Assembly (NCBI GenBank): GCA_030828025.1
Contig: JAURDG010000058.1
Location: 1 to 7,657 of the forward strand
Length of the DNA stretch: 7,657 bases
Source: Flavobacteriaceae bacterium
GTDB lineage: Bacteria; Bacteroidota; Bacteroidia; Flavobacteriales; Flavobacteriaceae
Direction: 5' to 3'
Position numbers and translations under genes: made by a program. Positions 1-6,323 of this stretch are shown here, piece by piece; position 1 is the first letter of the stretch, and each line of letters begins with the position of its first letter. The notes below the pieces were generated by a model. That model ran no database searches and had not been told where the DNA came from. It was given only the letters and a program-made list of their open reading frames with translations.

Positions 1-1121
1 ATCATCACAAACCAATTTTCCTTGCCGTTGGGTGCATCGGTCGGCACGTCTTTAGCCGTTATGTTGACATAGACCGTCGGATCGTGGTAGAGTGTTTTTT
101 GCTTAAAAATAGCCGTAAACTCTGCTGCATAATCCTCTGAAAAAAAGATGTTATGTAAGTCCAATTCAGGGAACGATTTGCCGATCCCCCAATAAAAAAT
201 AACCGCTGAACTGGAACGCTCTTGCTTTAAGATTTTTTCAGGTTGTTTTTGGTCTGGCAATAGCTTTCTATAGGTTGGTACAATATCCATATTGGAGACT
301 ACAATGTCGGCGTGATGCTGCATACCATTTGCCAAAACGCCTACGGCTTTTTTGTTTTTGATGATGATTTGCGTTACAGCATTTCCCAAATGAAACACAA
401 CGCCTTGCCGTTTGGCTAGTTCACATAGTGATTGGCTGATATCGCTCATCCCATTTTTTGGAATATAGGTGCCGTAGTGCTGCTCTAGGTGCTGTACTAA
501 GGTCATCATGCCGGGTGTTTGATACGGATTGGAACCATTATAGGTAGCAAACCTGTTGTAAAACTGCACCAAATGCGGTTCTTTTAATTGAGATTGATTT
601 ACCTTATTTAGTGAGGTATCGATCTCAAATGAAAAATAGTTAGCAATCCCGATAAGGGTTTCTTTCCGAAGATAGGTTTTCCATTTGTGTAATGACCGCT
701 CTAAAAACAAAGTACGCGTTCGATCAAATTTCTTTTTTGCTTTTGATAAGTACTTCTGCAATGTTGTGCTTGGCACTCCCAATTTTTCCTCTACCTCATC
801 CACAAAGCGTTGGGTATCGCCATAGGCGCTTAGGCGCATGCCATCTTCCCAAAAGTATTTGCAGGCAATGGATTTACGGCTGTAGTTAAAGTGCTGCTTG
901 GGGTCTTCGCCGCATAATTCAAATAGCTCATCTACAAACTGAGGCATGGTAAACAAAGACGGCCCAGCATCAAAACGGTAGTCGCCCAAATTAAAAGTTG
1001 AAAGTTTACCGCCCACATAGTCATTTGCCTCAAATACTGCTACTTGATAGCCTTTTTGCGCCAAACGAATCGAAGTAGCGATGCCACCAATTCCTGCCCC
1101 AATGATAATTGCTTTAGCCAT
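1..1121 (-). CDS. crtD: 1-hydroxycarotenoid 3,4-desaturase CrtD, 3' end cut off by window
   Basis: FAD-dependent carotenoid desaturase of the CrtI/CrtD family, expected to introduce the C-3,4 double bond in the acyclic, 1-hydroxylated end of a carotenoid. The frame is open from the ATG at 1121 to the window start: 373 complete codons plus two bases, against roughly 490 residues for the family, so about a quarter (the C-terminal FAD/membrane part) is missing. Visible are the N-terminal dinucleotide-binding motif GAGIGG (residues 8-13) with the acidic E31 closing the second strand, the VGGK segment (36-39), and DAGPSLFTMP (51-60). Mid-protein stretches such as CKYFWEDG and NRFATYNGSNPYQTPG resemble my recollection of flavobacterial CrtD rather than CrtI. 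The start lies inside the end of crtA (8-bp overlap), which implies translational coupling. The family is clear. The CrtD rather than CrtI assignment rests on these segments and on the presence of a distinct crtI at 4716-6161. Confidence 0.88.
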   Translation of the reverse strand, partial: MAKAIIIGAGIGGIATSIRLAQKGYQVAVFEANDYVGGKLSTFNLGDYRFDAGPSLFTMPQFVDELFELCGEDPKQHFNYSRKSIACKYFWEDGMRLSAYGDTQRFVDEVEEKLGVPSTTLQKYLSKAKKKFDRTRTLFLERSLHKWKTYLRKETLIGIANYFSFEIDTSLNKVNQSQLKEPHLVQFYNRFATYNGSNPYQTPGMMTLVQHLEQHYGTYIPKNGMSDISQSLCELAKRQGVVFHLGNAVTQIIIKNKKAVGVLANGMQHHADIVVSNMDIVPTYRKLLPDQKQPEKILKQERSSSAVIFYWGIGKSFPELDLHNIFFSEDYAAEFTAIFKQKTLYHDPTVYVNITAKDVPTDAPNGKENWFVM

Positions 1122-1791
1122 CTGAGTTTAAAGTTAAAGTGCGCACAGCAAAACGCGCAAATAAATCTTCTTTATACCAGTTTTGTTTTCGTGTCTTTTT
1201 GACAATTGCTGCATGATTTGTGTTCTTGTAGGCAAATGATTTTACATCATCTAGGCTTTCCCAAATGCTGAATGTTGCTTGTTGTATTAGTGGCCATTCG
1301 CCTATTCCTTTAAACCAAATAACACCCTTGGCGTTTTGAATGGCTTTAGATGCTTTCGGGACAGCACGCCAAAATTCTAGCAATCGACTAGGTCGTAATG
1401 TCGCTCGAGTAATAATGCCGATTTGCTCCTCTGGATATAGGTCGCGTGGCGCAGCAATAAATGGATTTCCTTTCCCCCAAAGGCCATGGCTCTTAAGGGT
1501 GTGTAATAAAAAATGTTGCTGTGTTGTCGAGTGTGCAACGAATGCTTTCATCATTGTACTCTGATTTAAAAACGCGGTAGCCTTGGCTTTATCTTCCCAA
1601 ACAGTCAATAATGCATAGCTGGAAAAGTCGGGCCATAGACTAAATCCTGAACCTGATCCTGTACCCAAAGTTTTAACAAATTTAATACCTGAAGCATCCA
1701 TTATTCGGGGTAGCGCACGTTGCATTTGCGAAAACGCCCAAAACTTGTTTTCTGTATATGAAAAGAAACTTAAAACAACCTGCTGTCCCAT
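1114..1791 (-). CDS. crtA: Spheroidene monooxygenase-like carotenoid 2-oxygenase (CrtA family)
   Basis: Complete 225-residue protein of the CrtA family. The Rhodobacter member oxygenates C-2 of spheroidene to a ketone. Family-type blocks seen in order are FWAFSQMQ (17-24), a glycine-rich GTGSGSGF (43-50) followed by YALLTVWED (59-67), LWGKGNPF (104-111), ITRATLRP plus FWRAVP (127-145), FKGIGEWPLIQQATFSIW (160-177), and the C-terminal HAAIVKKTRKQNWYKEDLFARF region (193-214). There is no signal peptide or obvious transmembrane helix. The ATG at 1791 is the only sensible start because the family block begins within 10-20 residues. It is first in a unit with crtD, whose ATG lies inside its last codons. 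This is an unusual enzyme for a non-phototroph. Its substrate here is inferred to be the C-1-hydroxylated acyclic end group that CrtD also acts on, and the product could be a 2-hydroxy or 2-keto carotenoid. Confidence 0.85.
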   Translation of the reverse strand: MGQQVVLSFFSYTENKFWAFSQMQRALPRIMDASGIKFVKTLGTGSGSGFSLWPDFSSYALLTVWEDKAKATAFLNQSTMMKAFVAHSTTQQHFLLHTLKSHGLWGKGNPFIAAPRDLYPEEQIGIITRATLRPSRLLEFWRAVPKASKAIQNAKGVIWFKGIGEWPLIQQATFSIWESLDDVKSFAYKNTNHAAIVKKTRKQNWYKEDLFARFAVRTLTLNSDG

Positions 1792-1814
1792 GTGTTAAAG
1801 ATAGGGTAAAGCAA

Positions 1815-1842
1815 CAAATATAATCTGGCAAGCAAGGGCAAA
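1815..1842 (-). promoter_or_regulatory. Candidate Bacteroidetes-type promoter of crtA-crtD
   Basis: On the minus strand the -7 box TATATTTG (1815-1822) fits the Bacteroidetes consensus TAnnTTTG. A TTTG (1839-1842) lies 16 bp further upstream as a possible -33 box, slightly closer than the usual spacing of about 19 bp. The box ends 24 bp before the crtA ATG. It is back-to-back with the candidate promoter of the plus-strand gene at 1889. This is sequence matching only; no transcription start is known. Confidence 0.5.
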
Positions 1843-1863
1843 TGTAATTCAGTATTTAAAATG

Positions 1864-1871
1864 TATTTTTG
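1864..1871 (+). promoter_or_regulatory. Candidate -7 box for the secreted beta-propeller-like gene
   Basis: TATTTTTG is an exact match to TAnnTTTG, 17 bp upstream of the TTG start at 1889. No good TTTG -33 box is visible at the expected distance. The short leader that follows is A-rich (AATAAAAAG) with no clear Shine-Dalgarno sequence, as is common in this phylum. The short AT-rich motif can occur by chance. Confidence 0.42.
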
Positions 1872-1888
1872 ACAGAAATAAAAAGATC

Positions 1889-2719
1889 TTGAAAAAACAA
1901 TTTAGCACCCTTGCTTTTTTTGTTGTTGCCACCAGCTTCGGGTTTACACAAGAAGTCCTCGAACACTACGAGCTTCCGTTGGTTCTGGAGGAAACTTCTG
2001 GGCTTACCATGCTAAACGATACCCTTTGGACGCACAACGATTCGGGCAATGAAGCCGCACTCTATGCCATCAGCACCAAAGGAAAACTTCTTGCCAAAAA
2101 GAAACTAACGAAGCACATCAATATCGATTGGGAGGATATTACCACAGCAAATGGAAGACTGGTGGTGGCAGATATGGGCAATAATTTTGGCACGCGCAAA
2201 AACCTCTATTTATTGGAAGTAGCCCTTGAGCATCATGAAGCTGTCGTTTTGGATTCCATCCCTTTTTATTATCCAGAACAGACAGACTACAGCTTTAACC
2301 AAGCAACGCCTTTTGATGCCGAAGGCTTAATTTTTATTGACGGGCAGTTGCTCTTATTTTCCAAAAACAGAAAGACAAAAACAACAGAACTTTATTTATT
2401 ACCTCGCTCAAGTGCAGAAAATAAAGCTGCCAAAAAAATAGGCTCGTTACCCGTGGGCTCGCTCATTACTGGTGCCGACTTTGACCATGTAAGCAAAACA
2501 CTCGTTTTAACTGGATATGGCAGTTCCCATAATCAATACCTCTATGTCATTCGAAACTTTAACCTTGAATCCCTTGCTGAAGTGGATTTTACCCAACATG
2601 CCCTTGATTTTAAGGGAGCACAAATAGAAGCGGTATATATTATTGATGCACATCAGGTCTGGATTACTTCCGAAAAAACAAGTGCATATCCTGCTTTTCT
2701 GGCTAAAATCGCCATTTAA
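1889..2719 (+). CDS. Secreted beta-propeller-like protein of unknown function
   Basis: 276 residues beginning on TTG. No in-frame ATG lies in the roughly 50 bases upstream, and a textbook signal peptide starts exactly here: the charged MKKQ, then the hydrophobic stretch 7-19, with likely cleavage around residues 20-21. The mature part has the repeated strand-turn patterns of a small beta-propeller family common in Bacteroidetes: EETSGL (34-39), WTHNDSG (47-53), DWEDI (80-84), DMGNN (95-99), PFDAEGL (141-147), LFSKNR (156-161), LITGADFD (192-199), IEAVY (246-250) and ITSE (259-262). The acidic D/N/E clusters would suit metal binding or a surface pocket, but no activity is established. There is no T9SS C-terminal sorting domain and no lipobox cysteine, so it is probably periplasmic or released. 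It precedes the flavin reductase gene by 53 bp on the same strand. The fold assignment is inferred from motif recall. Confidence 0.8.
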   Translation: MKKQFSTLAFFVVATSFGFTQEVLEHYELPLVLEETSGLTMLNDTLWTHNDSGNEAALYAISTKGKLLAKKKLTKHINIDWEDITTANGRLVVADMGNNFGTRKNLYLLEVALEHHEAVVLDSIPFYYPEQTDYSFNQATPFDAEGLIFIDGQLLLFSKNRKTKTTELYLLPRSSAENKAAKKIGSLPVGSLITGADFDHVSKTLVLTGYGSSHNQYLYVIRNFNLESLAEVDFTQHALDFKGAQIEAVYIIDAHQVWITSEKTSAYPAFLAKIAI

Positions 2720-2750
2720 CAAACGATAAGGCAGGTCGTCAGACGATTTG

Positions 2751-2758
2751 TATCTTAG
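2751..2758 (+). promoter_or_regulatory. Candidate -7 box for the FMN reductase gene
   Basis: TATCTTAG matches TAnnTTTG except for one base (A for T in the TTTG part). It sits 14 bp before the ATG at 2773 and would give a very short A-rich leader. A small inverted repeat, TCGTC-A-GACGA, lies just upstream. No clear -33 box was seen. The gene could instead be read through from the upstream propeller gene. Confidence 0.35.
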
Positions 2759-2772
2759 CAAAAAAATAAGCT

Positions 2773-3306
2773 ATGCCTGATATTGTTGCTTTTGGCGCAA
2801 GTTCGAGCCAAAATTCCATTAACCAAAAACTGGCGCATTTTGCTGCCAAACAAATTCCAAACGCCACCATCAAGTTGTTAGATTTGAATGATTTTGAGAT
2901 GCCCATTTACAGCACAGACCGCGAAAAGGAAGGGATTCCTGAAAAGGCGCATGCCTTTAAAGCAGAGCTTAAGGCTGCTGACGGTATCCTCATTTCTTTT
3001 GCCGAGCATAACGGAGCATATACCACTGCTTTTAAAAATATTTTTGACTGGATATCACGATTGGAGAAACCAATATGGTGCGGCAAACCCATGTTTTTGT
3101 TGGCAACTTCTACGGGTCCTCGTGGTGCCCTGACGGTCCTCGAGCTTGCCCACATGCGGCTTTCAAGAGACAATCCCAACATTCCGACCTTTTCGCTTCC
3201 ATCTTTTGCTGAAAATTTTAGTGACGACAACGGCATTATAGCTGCTGAGCTTCGAGCGGCATTTGATAAGGCACTCGCCGATTTTGTGGCGCAGCTACAG
3301 CAATAG
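2773..3306 (+). CDS. NAD(P)H-dependent FMN reductase-family flavoprotein
   Basis: 177-residue cytosolic protein of the NADPH-dependent FMN reductase (flavodoxin-like fold) family, the usual length for this group. These enzymes use NAD(P)H to reduce FMN, quinones, azo compounds or chromate; the natural substrate cannot be read here. The N-terminal strand runs into the phosphate-binding loop GASSSQNSINQKL (8-20). The central flavin-contacting block is EHNGAYTTAFKNIFDWISR (78-96), in which EHNG takes the place of the more common EYNG. The third block, KPMFLLATSTGPRGA (105-119), fits the strand and glycine loop by the isoalloxazine ring. No signal peptide is present. The ATG at 2773 puts the first strand directly at the N-terminus. 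Its 3' end overlaps the 3' end of the convergent HMA/MauE gene by 12 bp. A role in redox supply or stress is inference. Confidence 0.86.
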   Translation: MPDIVAFGASSSQNSINQKLAHFAAKQIPNATIKLLDLNDFEMPIYSTDREKEGIPEKAHAFKAELKAADGILISFAEHNGAYTTAFKNIFDWISRLEKPIWCGKPMFLLATSTGPRGALTVLELAHMRLSRDNPNIPTFSLPSFAENFSDDNGIIAAELRAAFDKALADFVAQLQQ

Positions 3307-3981
3307 CCACCCCGCCATAACAAGCATAATGGCATTTTCGATAAAGGTGGCTTCAGTCATGGGAAGATTAAGGACACTGCCCAAACACGCACATTGCAGA
3401 TGTTTTTTTTGAAACAGTACCCGAACCACCCCAATGGTGGTCATACCCAAAATAAAAATGGTTGCCCATAAAATCGATTTTGGGACAAAATCCACAATAA
3501 AACAAATGCCTAGTGTCAACTCCAAAAATGGATAAAGCCACCCATAAATTCCAAGCTTTGCAGCAAGTGGGTCGTATTGACGAAAGCTCTGCTGAAAGCC
3601 TTTAATATCCAAGAGCTTAAAGAATGAAAAAATCATAAAAAACATCCCCATAAAGTCGTACATCATGGAGGTTCGGCTCCATGATTCCCTATGAATTAGC
3701 GCAGTAGTTCCAATGATAAAGGCAAAAATCAACAGAAGTGGCATTAACTGCTTTAGCTTAGATTTTGGTTGCATAGAAGCATCCAGCAAACTGTATTTTT
3801 TGGGAAGTACCTCTTGTACTTCTACATTCGTCAAGGTTCTAGTTGCATGAACCTCCACTTTGCCCGATTCGTGCTGAACCGTAACTTTTTGTACGTCATC
3901 TAATGCTTGAAAAGTTTTGGTTATTGAAGCAGCGCAACCGCTGCAAGTCATACCCGATACGAAAAAGATTTGTTTGGCCAT
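3295..3981 (-). CDS. HMA-domain plus MauE/DoxX-like integral membrane protein
   Basis: 228 residues in two parts. Residues 1-66 form a heavy-metal-associated (ferredoxin-like) domain with the metal site GMTCSGC (C13 and C16), as in CopZ-type copper chaperones. The rest is an inner-membrane domain with about five hydrophobic segments (79-97, 106-125, 144-163, 168-188, 212-228) resembling the MauE/DoxX redox-associated family. A CAC pair (C197, C199) precedes the last helix in QCACLGSVLNLPMTEATFIEN, a pattern I associate with flavobacterial members. The frame stays open upstream to an ATG at 4032, but that start would overlap the pirin gene by 41 bp and add 17 unrelated residues. The ATG at 3981 puts the HMA strand at the N-terminus and leaves a 10-bp gap, so it is preferred. 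It is probably last in a crtI-pirin-HMA unit. Metal and redox partner are unknown. Confidence 0.85.
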   Translation of the reverse strand: MAKQIFFVSGMTCSGCAASITKTFQALDDVQKVTVQHESGKVEVHATRTLTNVEVQEVLPKKYSLLDASMQPKSKLKQLMPLLLIFAFIIGTTALIHRESWSRTSMMYDFMGMFFMIFSFFKLLDIKGFQQSFRQYDPLAAKLGIYGWLYPFLELTLGICFIVDFVPKSILWATIFILGMTTIGVVRVLFQKKHLQCACLGSVLNLPMTEATFIENAIMLVMAGWLLL

Positions 3982-3991
3982 AGCTGAGAAT

Positions 3992-4705
3992 TTATAAGAC
4001 CATCGGAACTTCAATAAGCAATACGTGTGCATTCTGATGGGCGACTAATTCAAAAGTAGCTGTTTCTGTTATAGCAGCCGCATCCCTACGTGAGAATAGT
4101 TGTTCGCCAATTTCTATTTCGCCCTCAATAACAAAAGCATACACGCCGTTTCCTTCAGCCTTGAGGTCGTAGTAAACCGAATGCTCGGCATCCAAATCGA
4201 GCAAATGAAACCAGGCATTTTGGTGAATCCAAACACCATCATCGTCCGGATGTGGAGACAAAATTTGAAAGGGTTCGTTCTTTTTATGTAGCGTGTGAAT
4301 AGGAATCTGGTCATAACGAGGTGCTACATTTCGTTTATTGGGAAATATCCACAACTGCAATAAATTGATTTCTTTATCTGGGTTTTTATTGTATTCGCTG
4401 TGATAAACACCGGTTCCAGCGCTCATAACCTGAATTTCACCCTCGCAAATAACGGCTGCATTCCCCATGCTGTCCTTGTGTTCTAGGTCGCCCTTTAAGG
4501 GAATAGTGACAATTTCCATATTGTCATGCGGATGGGTTCCAAAGCCCATGCCACCTTGAATTATGTCATCGTTTAAAACCCGAAGTGCGCCAAACTGAAT
4601 GCGTTCGGGATTAAACCAACTGGCAAAACTAAAACTGTGTTTGGCTTGCAGCCAACCGTGATCGGCACTTCCTCTCGAATCTGCGGGGTGAACAACTACT
4701 TGCAT
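3992..4705 (-). CDS. Pirin family protein (bicupin, YhhW-like)
   Basis: 237 residues, the normal length for short bacterial pirins such as YhhW. Two cupin domains are expected. The N-terminal one shows the metal site: H58 and H60 in GFGTHPHDNMEIVT, and H102 and E104 in GTGVYHSEYN, all four ligands present. The N-terminal block HSFSFASWFNPERIQFGALRVLNDD (23-47) is typical. The second cupin (about 150-237) lacks an equivalent histidine set, as usual. Some family members cleave quercetin with a dioxygenase-type activity and others have regulatory roles; neither can be assigned here. It is cytosolic with no signal peptide. It lies 10 bp after crtI and 10 bp before the HMA membrane protein gene on the same strand, so it is probably co-transcribed with both. 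The ATG at 4705 is the only start that keeps the N-terminal block. Confidence 0.92.
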   Translation of the reverse strand: MQVVVHPADSRGSADHGWLQAKHSFSFASWFNPERIQFGALRVLNDDIIQGGMGFGTHPHDNMEIVTIPLKGDLEHKDSMGNAAVICEGEIQVMSAGTGVYHSEYNKNPDKEINLLQLWIFPNKRNVAPRYDQIPIHTLHKKNEPFQILSPHPDDDGVWIHQNAWFHLLDLDAEHSVYYDLKAEGNGVYAFVIEGEIEIGEQLFSRRDAAAITETATFELVAHQNAHVLLIEVPMVL

Positions 4706-4715
4706 AAGATTAAAT

Positions 4716-6161
4716 TTAAATAAAGTCCGCCACTATTTTTCCTGATATCAGCGCAGGCGGAACGCCAGGCCCAGGAACAGTAAGCTGACCTGTAAAATAT
4801 AAGCCTTCTACTGTTTTGCTTTTCATTTTTGGGCGTAAAAATGCCGTTTGGCGCAAGGTATTGGCCATGCCGTATGCGTTGCCCTTGTAGGAGTTATACA
4901 CTTCTTTGAATTCTTTGACACAAAAGGATTCGTTGAATAAAATATGGGGCTTGATGTCACATCCTGAAAGGCGTTCCATGCGTTCGATAACAATATCGAA
5001 ATAGGTTTGTCTTAACGCAGGGGTGTCTTCTAAGTCGGGAGCAATAGGAATTAAGATAAAACAGGCTTCCTTTCCTTCAGGGGCCATAGCGGCATCACTT
5101 TGCGATGGAAGATTTACATAAAACAAGGGCTCTTTTGGCCACTCAGGCGTGTCGTAAATACTAGCTGCATGTGCATCAAAATCAACATCAAAGAAAAGGT
5201 TGTGATGTGCGAGCTTGTCTATTTTTTTGTCGAGCCCGATATAGAAAAGTAGTGAAGACGGCGCAAAGGTTTTTTTGTCCCAATACGCTTCCGAATATGC
5301 GCGCTTCTCTTTGGGCAAAAGTGTTTCGGTGTGGTGATAGTCTGCACCAGAAATAACCACATCGGCAGCGATATGCTCTTGACCGATACGCACGCCTGTT
5401 GCGACACCATCCGTAAGTAAAATTTCATCTACACCCTTATTTGTATGGTATGTGACGCCTAAAGATTCGCCGAGCTGTACCATAGCATGTACAATTTGAT
5501 ACATGCCACCTTCTGGATGCCAAGTGCCCAAGCCAAAATCGGCATAGTTCATAAAGTTATAAAAGGCAGGTGTGCTTTCGGGTTTGGCGCCCAAAAACAA
5601 TACTGGAAATTGCAGCAAGGAGCGTAGCTTCTGATTTTTAAATTGTTTTTCTACCTGTCGGCGAATATTGGTAAAAAACAAGCCGAGCTTTTTGACTGTT
5701 TGGGGCGTTACGAGTTCTAGGGGCGAAACACCGGGTCGATAAACCAAATCCTTAACGGCAATCTCGTAATTGTTACGTGCCTTTTCTAAAAAGCGTGTCA
5801 ATTTTTTGCCGCTTCCTGGTTCTATCGACTCAAAACGAGCAGCAATTTTGGGAATACTGTCCTCAACAGGAAATACATCATCGGCACCAAAAACGACCTG
5901 ATAGCCTGGAGCAAGTCTGTTTAATGTATAATAGTCGGCGACTTTTTTTCCAAAATCGGCAAAGAACGCATCAAAAACATCGGGCATCCAGTACCACGAT
6001 GGTCCCATATCAAAGGTAAATCCTTCTTTTTTAAATTGTCTGGCACGACCACCAAGTGAGTCGTTTTTTTCAAACACCTGAACCTCGTGCCCCTTTTTTG
6101 CCAAATAGCAGGCTGCAGATAATGAAGAAAAACCAGAACCAATAATGACAATTTTTTTCAT
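4716..6161 (-). CDS. crtI: Phytoene desaturase CrtI
   Basis: Complete 481-residue FAD-dependent, CrtI-type desaturase, expected to take phytoene through successive desaturations to lycopene at the cytoplasmic membrane. The N-terminal dinucleotide fold is IIGSGFSSLSAACYLA (6-21), where the last glycine of GxGxxG is serine, as I recall for flavobacterial CrtI. E31 closes the second strand, followed by LGGRA (36-40) and DMGPSWYWMP (51-60). The C-terminal FAD signature YFTGQLTVPGPGVPPALISGK occupies residues 455-475, near the very end as expected for the family. Length matches the family. The ATG at 6161 places the FAD strand directly at the N-terminus. A TAnnTTTG promoter-like box lies about 60 bp upstream, and pirin and HMA/MauE genes follow at 10-bp gaps. 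No phytoene synthase gene (crtB) follows it, although crtB often accompanies crtI. Assignment as CrtI rather than a ketolase or isomerase relative is by overall motif match. Confidence 0.92.
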   Translation of the reverse strand: MKKIVIIGSGFSSLSAACYLAKKGHEVQVFEKNDSLGGRARQFKKEGFTFDMGPSWYWMPDVFDAFFADFGKKVADYYTLNRLAPGYQVVFGADDVFPVEDSIPKIAARFESIEPGSGKKLTRFLEKARNNYEIAVKDLVYRPGVSPLELVTPQTVKKLGLFFTNIRRQVEKQFKNQKLRSLLQFPVLFLGAKPESTPAFYNFMNYADFGLGTWHPEGGMYQIVHAMVQLGESLGVTYHTNKGVDEILLTDGVATGVRIGQEHIAADVVISGADYHHTETLLPKEKRAYSEAYWDKKTFAPSSLLFYIGLDKKIDKLAHHNLFFDVDFDAHAASIYDTPEWPKEPLFYVNLPSQSDAAMAPEGKEACFILIPIAPDLEDTPALRQTYFDIVIERMERLSGCDIKPHILFNESFCVKEFKEVYNSYKGNAYGMANTLRQTAFLRPKMKSKTVEGLYFTGQLTVPGPGVPPALISGKIVADFI

Positions 6162-6197
6162 CTATTCAGAATTGCACAAATCTCTTTGTTGTTTATT

Positions 6198-6222
6198 GCC
6201 CGTTATGGGCTTTCATAGCCAT
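6198..6222 (-). repeat. Overlapping inverted repeats in the crtI upstream region
   Basis: Two small inverted repeats share the same GCCC/GGGC arm. GCCC-GTTAT-GGGC spans 6198-6210, and ATGG(G)CT-TTCAT-AGCCAT, with one bulged base, spans 6205-6222. The second sits directly next to the -7 box at 6224-6231 and would cover the expected transcription start, as an operator might. The first would lie in the crtI leader RNA. Stems are only 4-6 bp, so function is speculative. Confidence 0.3.
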
Positions 6223-6223
6223 A

Positions 6224-6231
6224 CAAATTTA
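6224..6231 (-). promoter_or_regulatory. Candidate -7 box of the crtI-pirin-HMA unit
   Basis: TAAATTTG on the minus strand is an exact match to the Bacteroidetes TAnnTTTG box, 62 bp upstream of the crtI ATG. The expected -33 position falls on GTTTC rather than TTTG, inside the hairpin at 6247-6269. It would be the only visible promoter for the three genes down to 3295. No transcription data are available. Confidence 0.5.
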
Positions 6232-6246
6232 CATTATTATTCATGG

Positions 6247-6270
6247 AAACCCATACACGTTGTGGGTTTT
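6247..6270 (-). terminator. Likely intrinsic terminator behind the SulP gene
   Basis: AAACCCATA (6247-6255), loop CACGT, TGTGGGTTT (6261-6269) forms a 9-bp stem with one G-U pair. It lies 54 bp after the SulP stop in the direction of minus-strand transcription. The A-rich 5' arm and T-rich 3' arm make the stem symmetric, as in many Bacteroidetes terminators. The T tract on the minus strand is only TTT before CC, so termination may be inefficient. It is the only strong hairpin in the 162-bp gap between the SulP gene and crtI. Confidence 0.5.
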
Positions 6271-6323
6271 GCCAAGCCATAATTGATTAAATAAGGATTC
6301 TACTCTGGTCAACAATGTGCCTT

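Noticed and set aside
3314..3333. GCCAT...ATGGC hairpin after the FMN reductase stop, as a terminator
   Set aside because: Only a 5-bp stem with a 10-base loop, and it lies in coding sequence of the convergent gene. Too weak to call.
2907..3335. 142-residue open frame antisense to the FMN reductase gene
   Set aside because: Low-complexity, serine/alanine-rich product complementary to conserved FMN reductase codons. A shadow frame.
3982..4032. Upstream ATG at 4032 as the start of the HMA/MauE gene
   Set aside because: It would add 17 residues unlike any HMA N-terminus and overlap pirin by 41 bp. The ATG at 3981 puts the metal-binding strand at the N-terminus.
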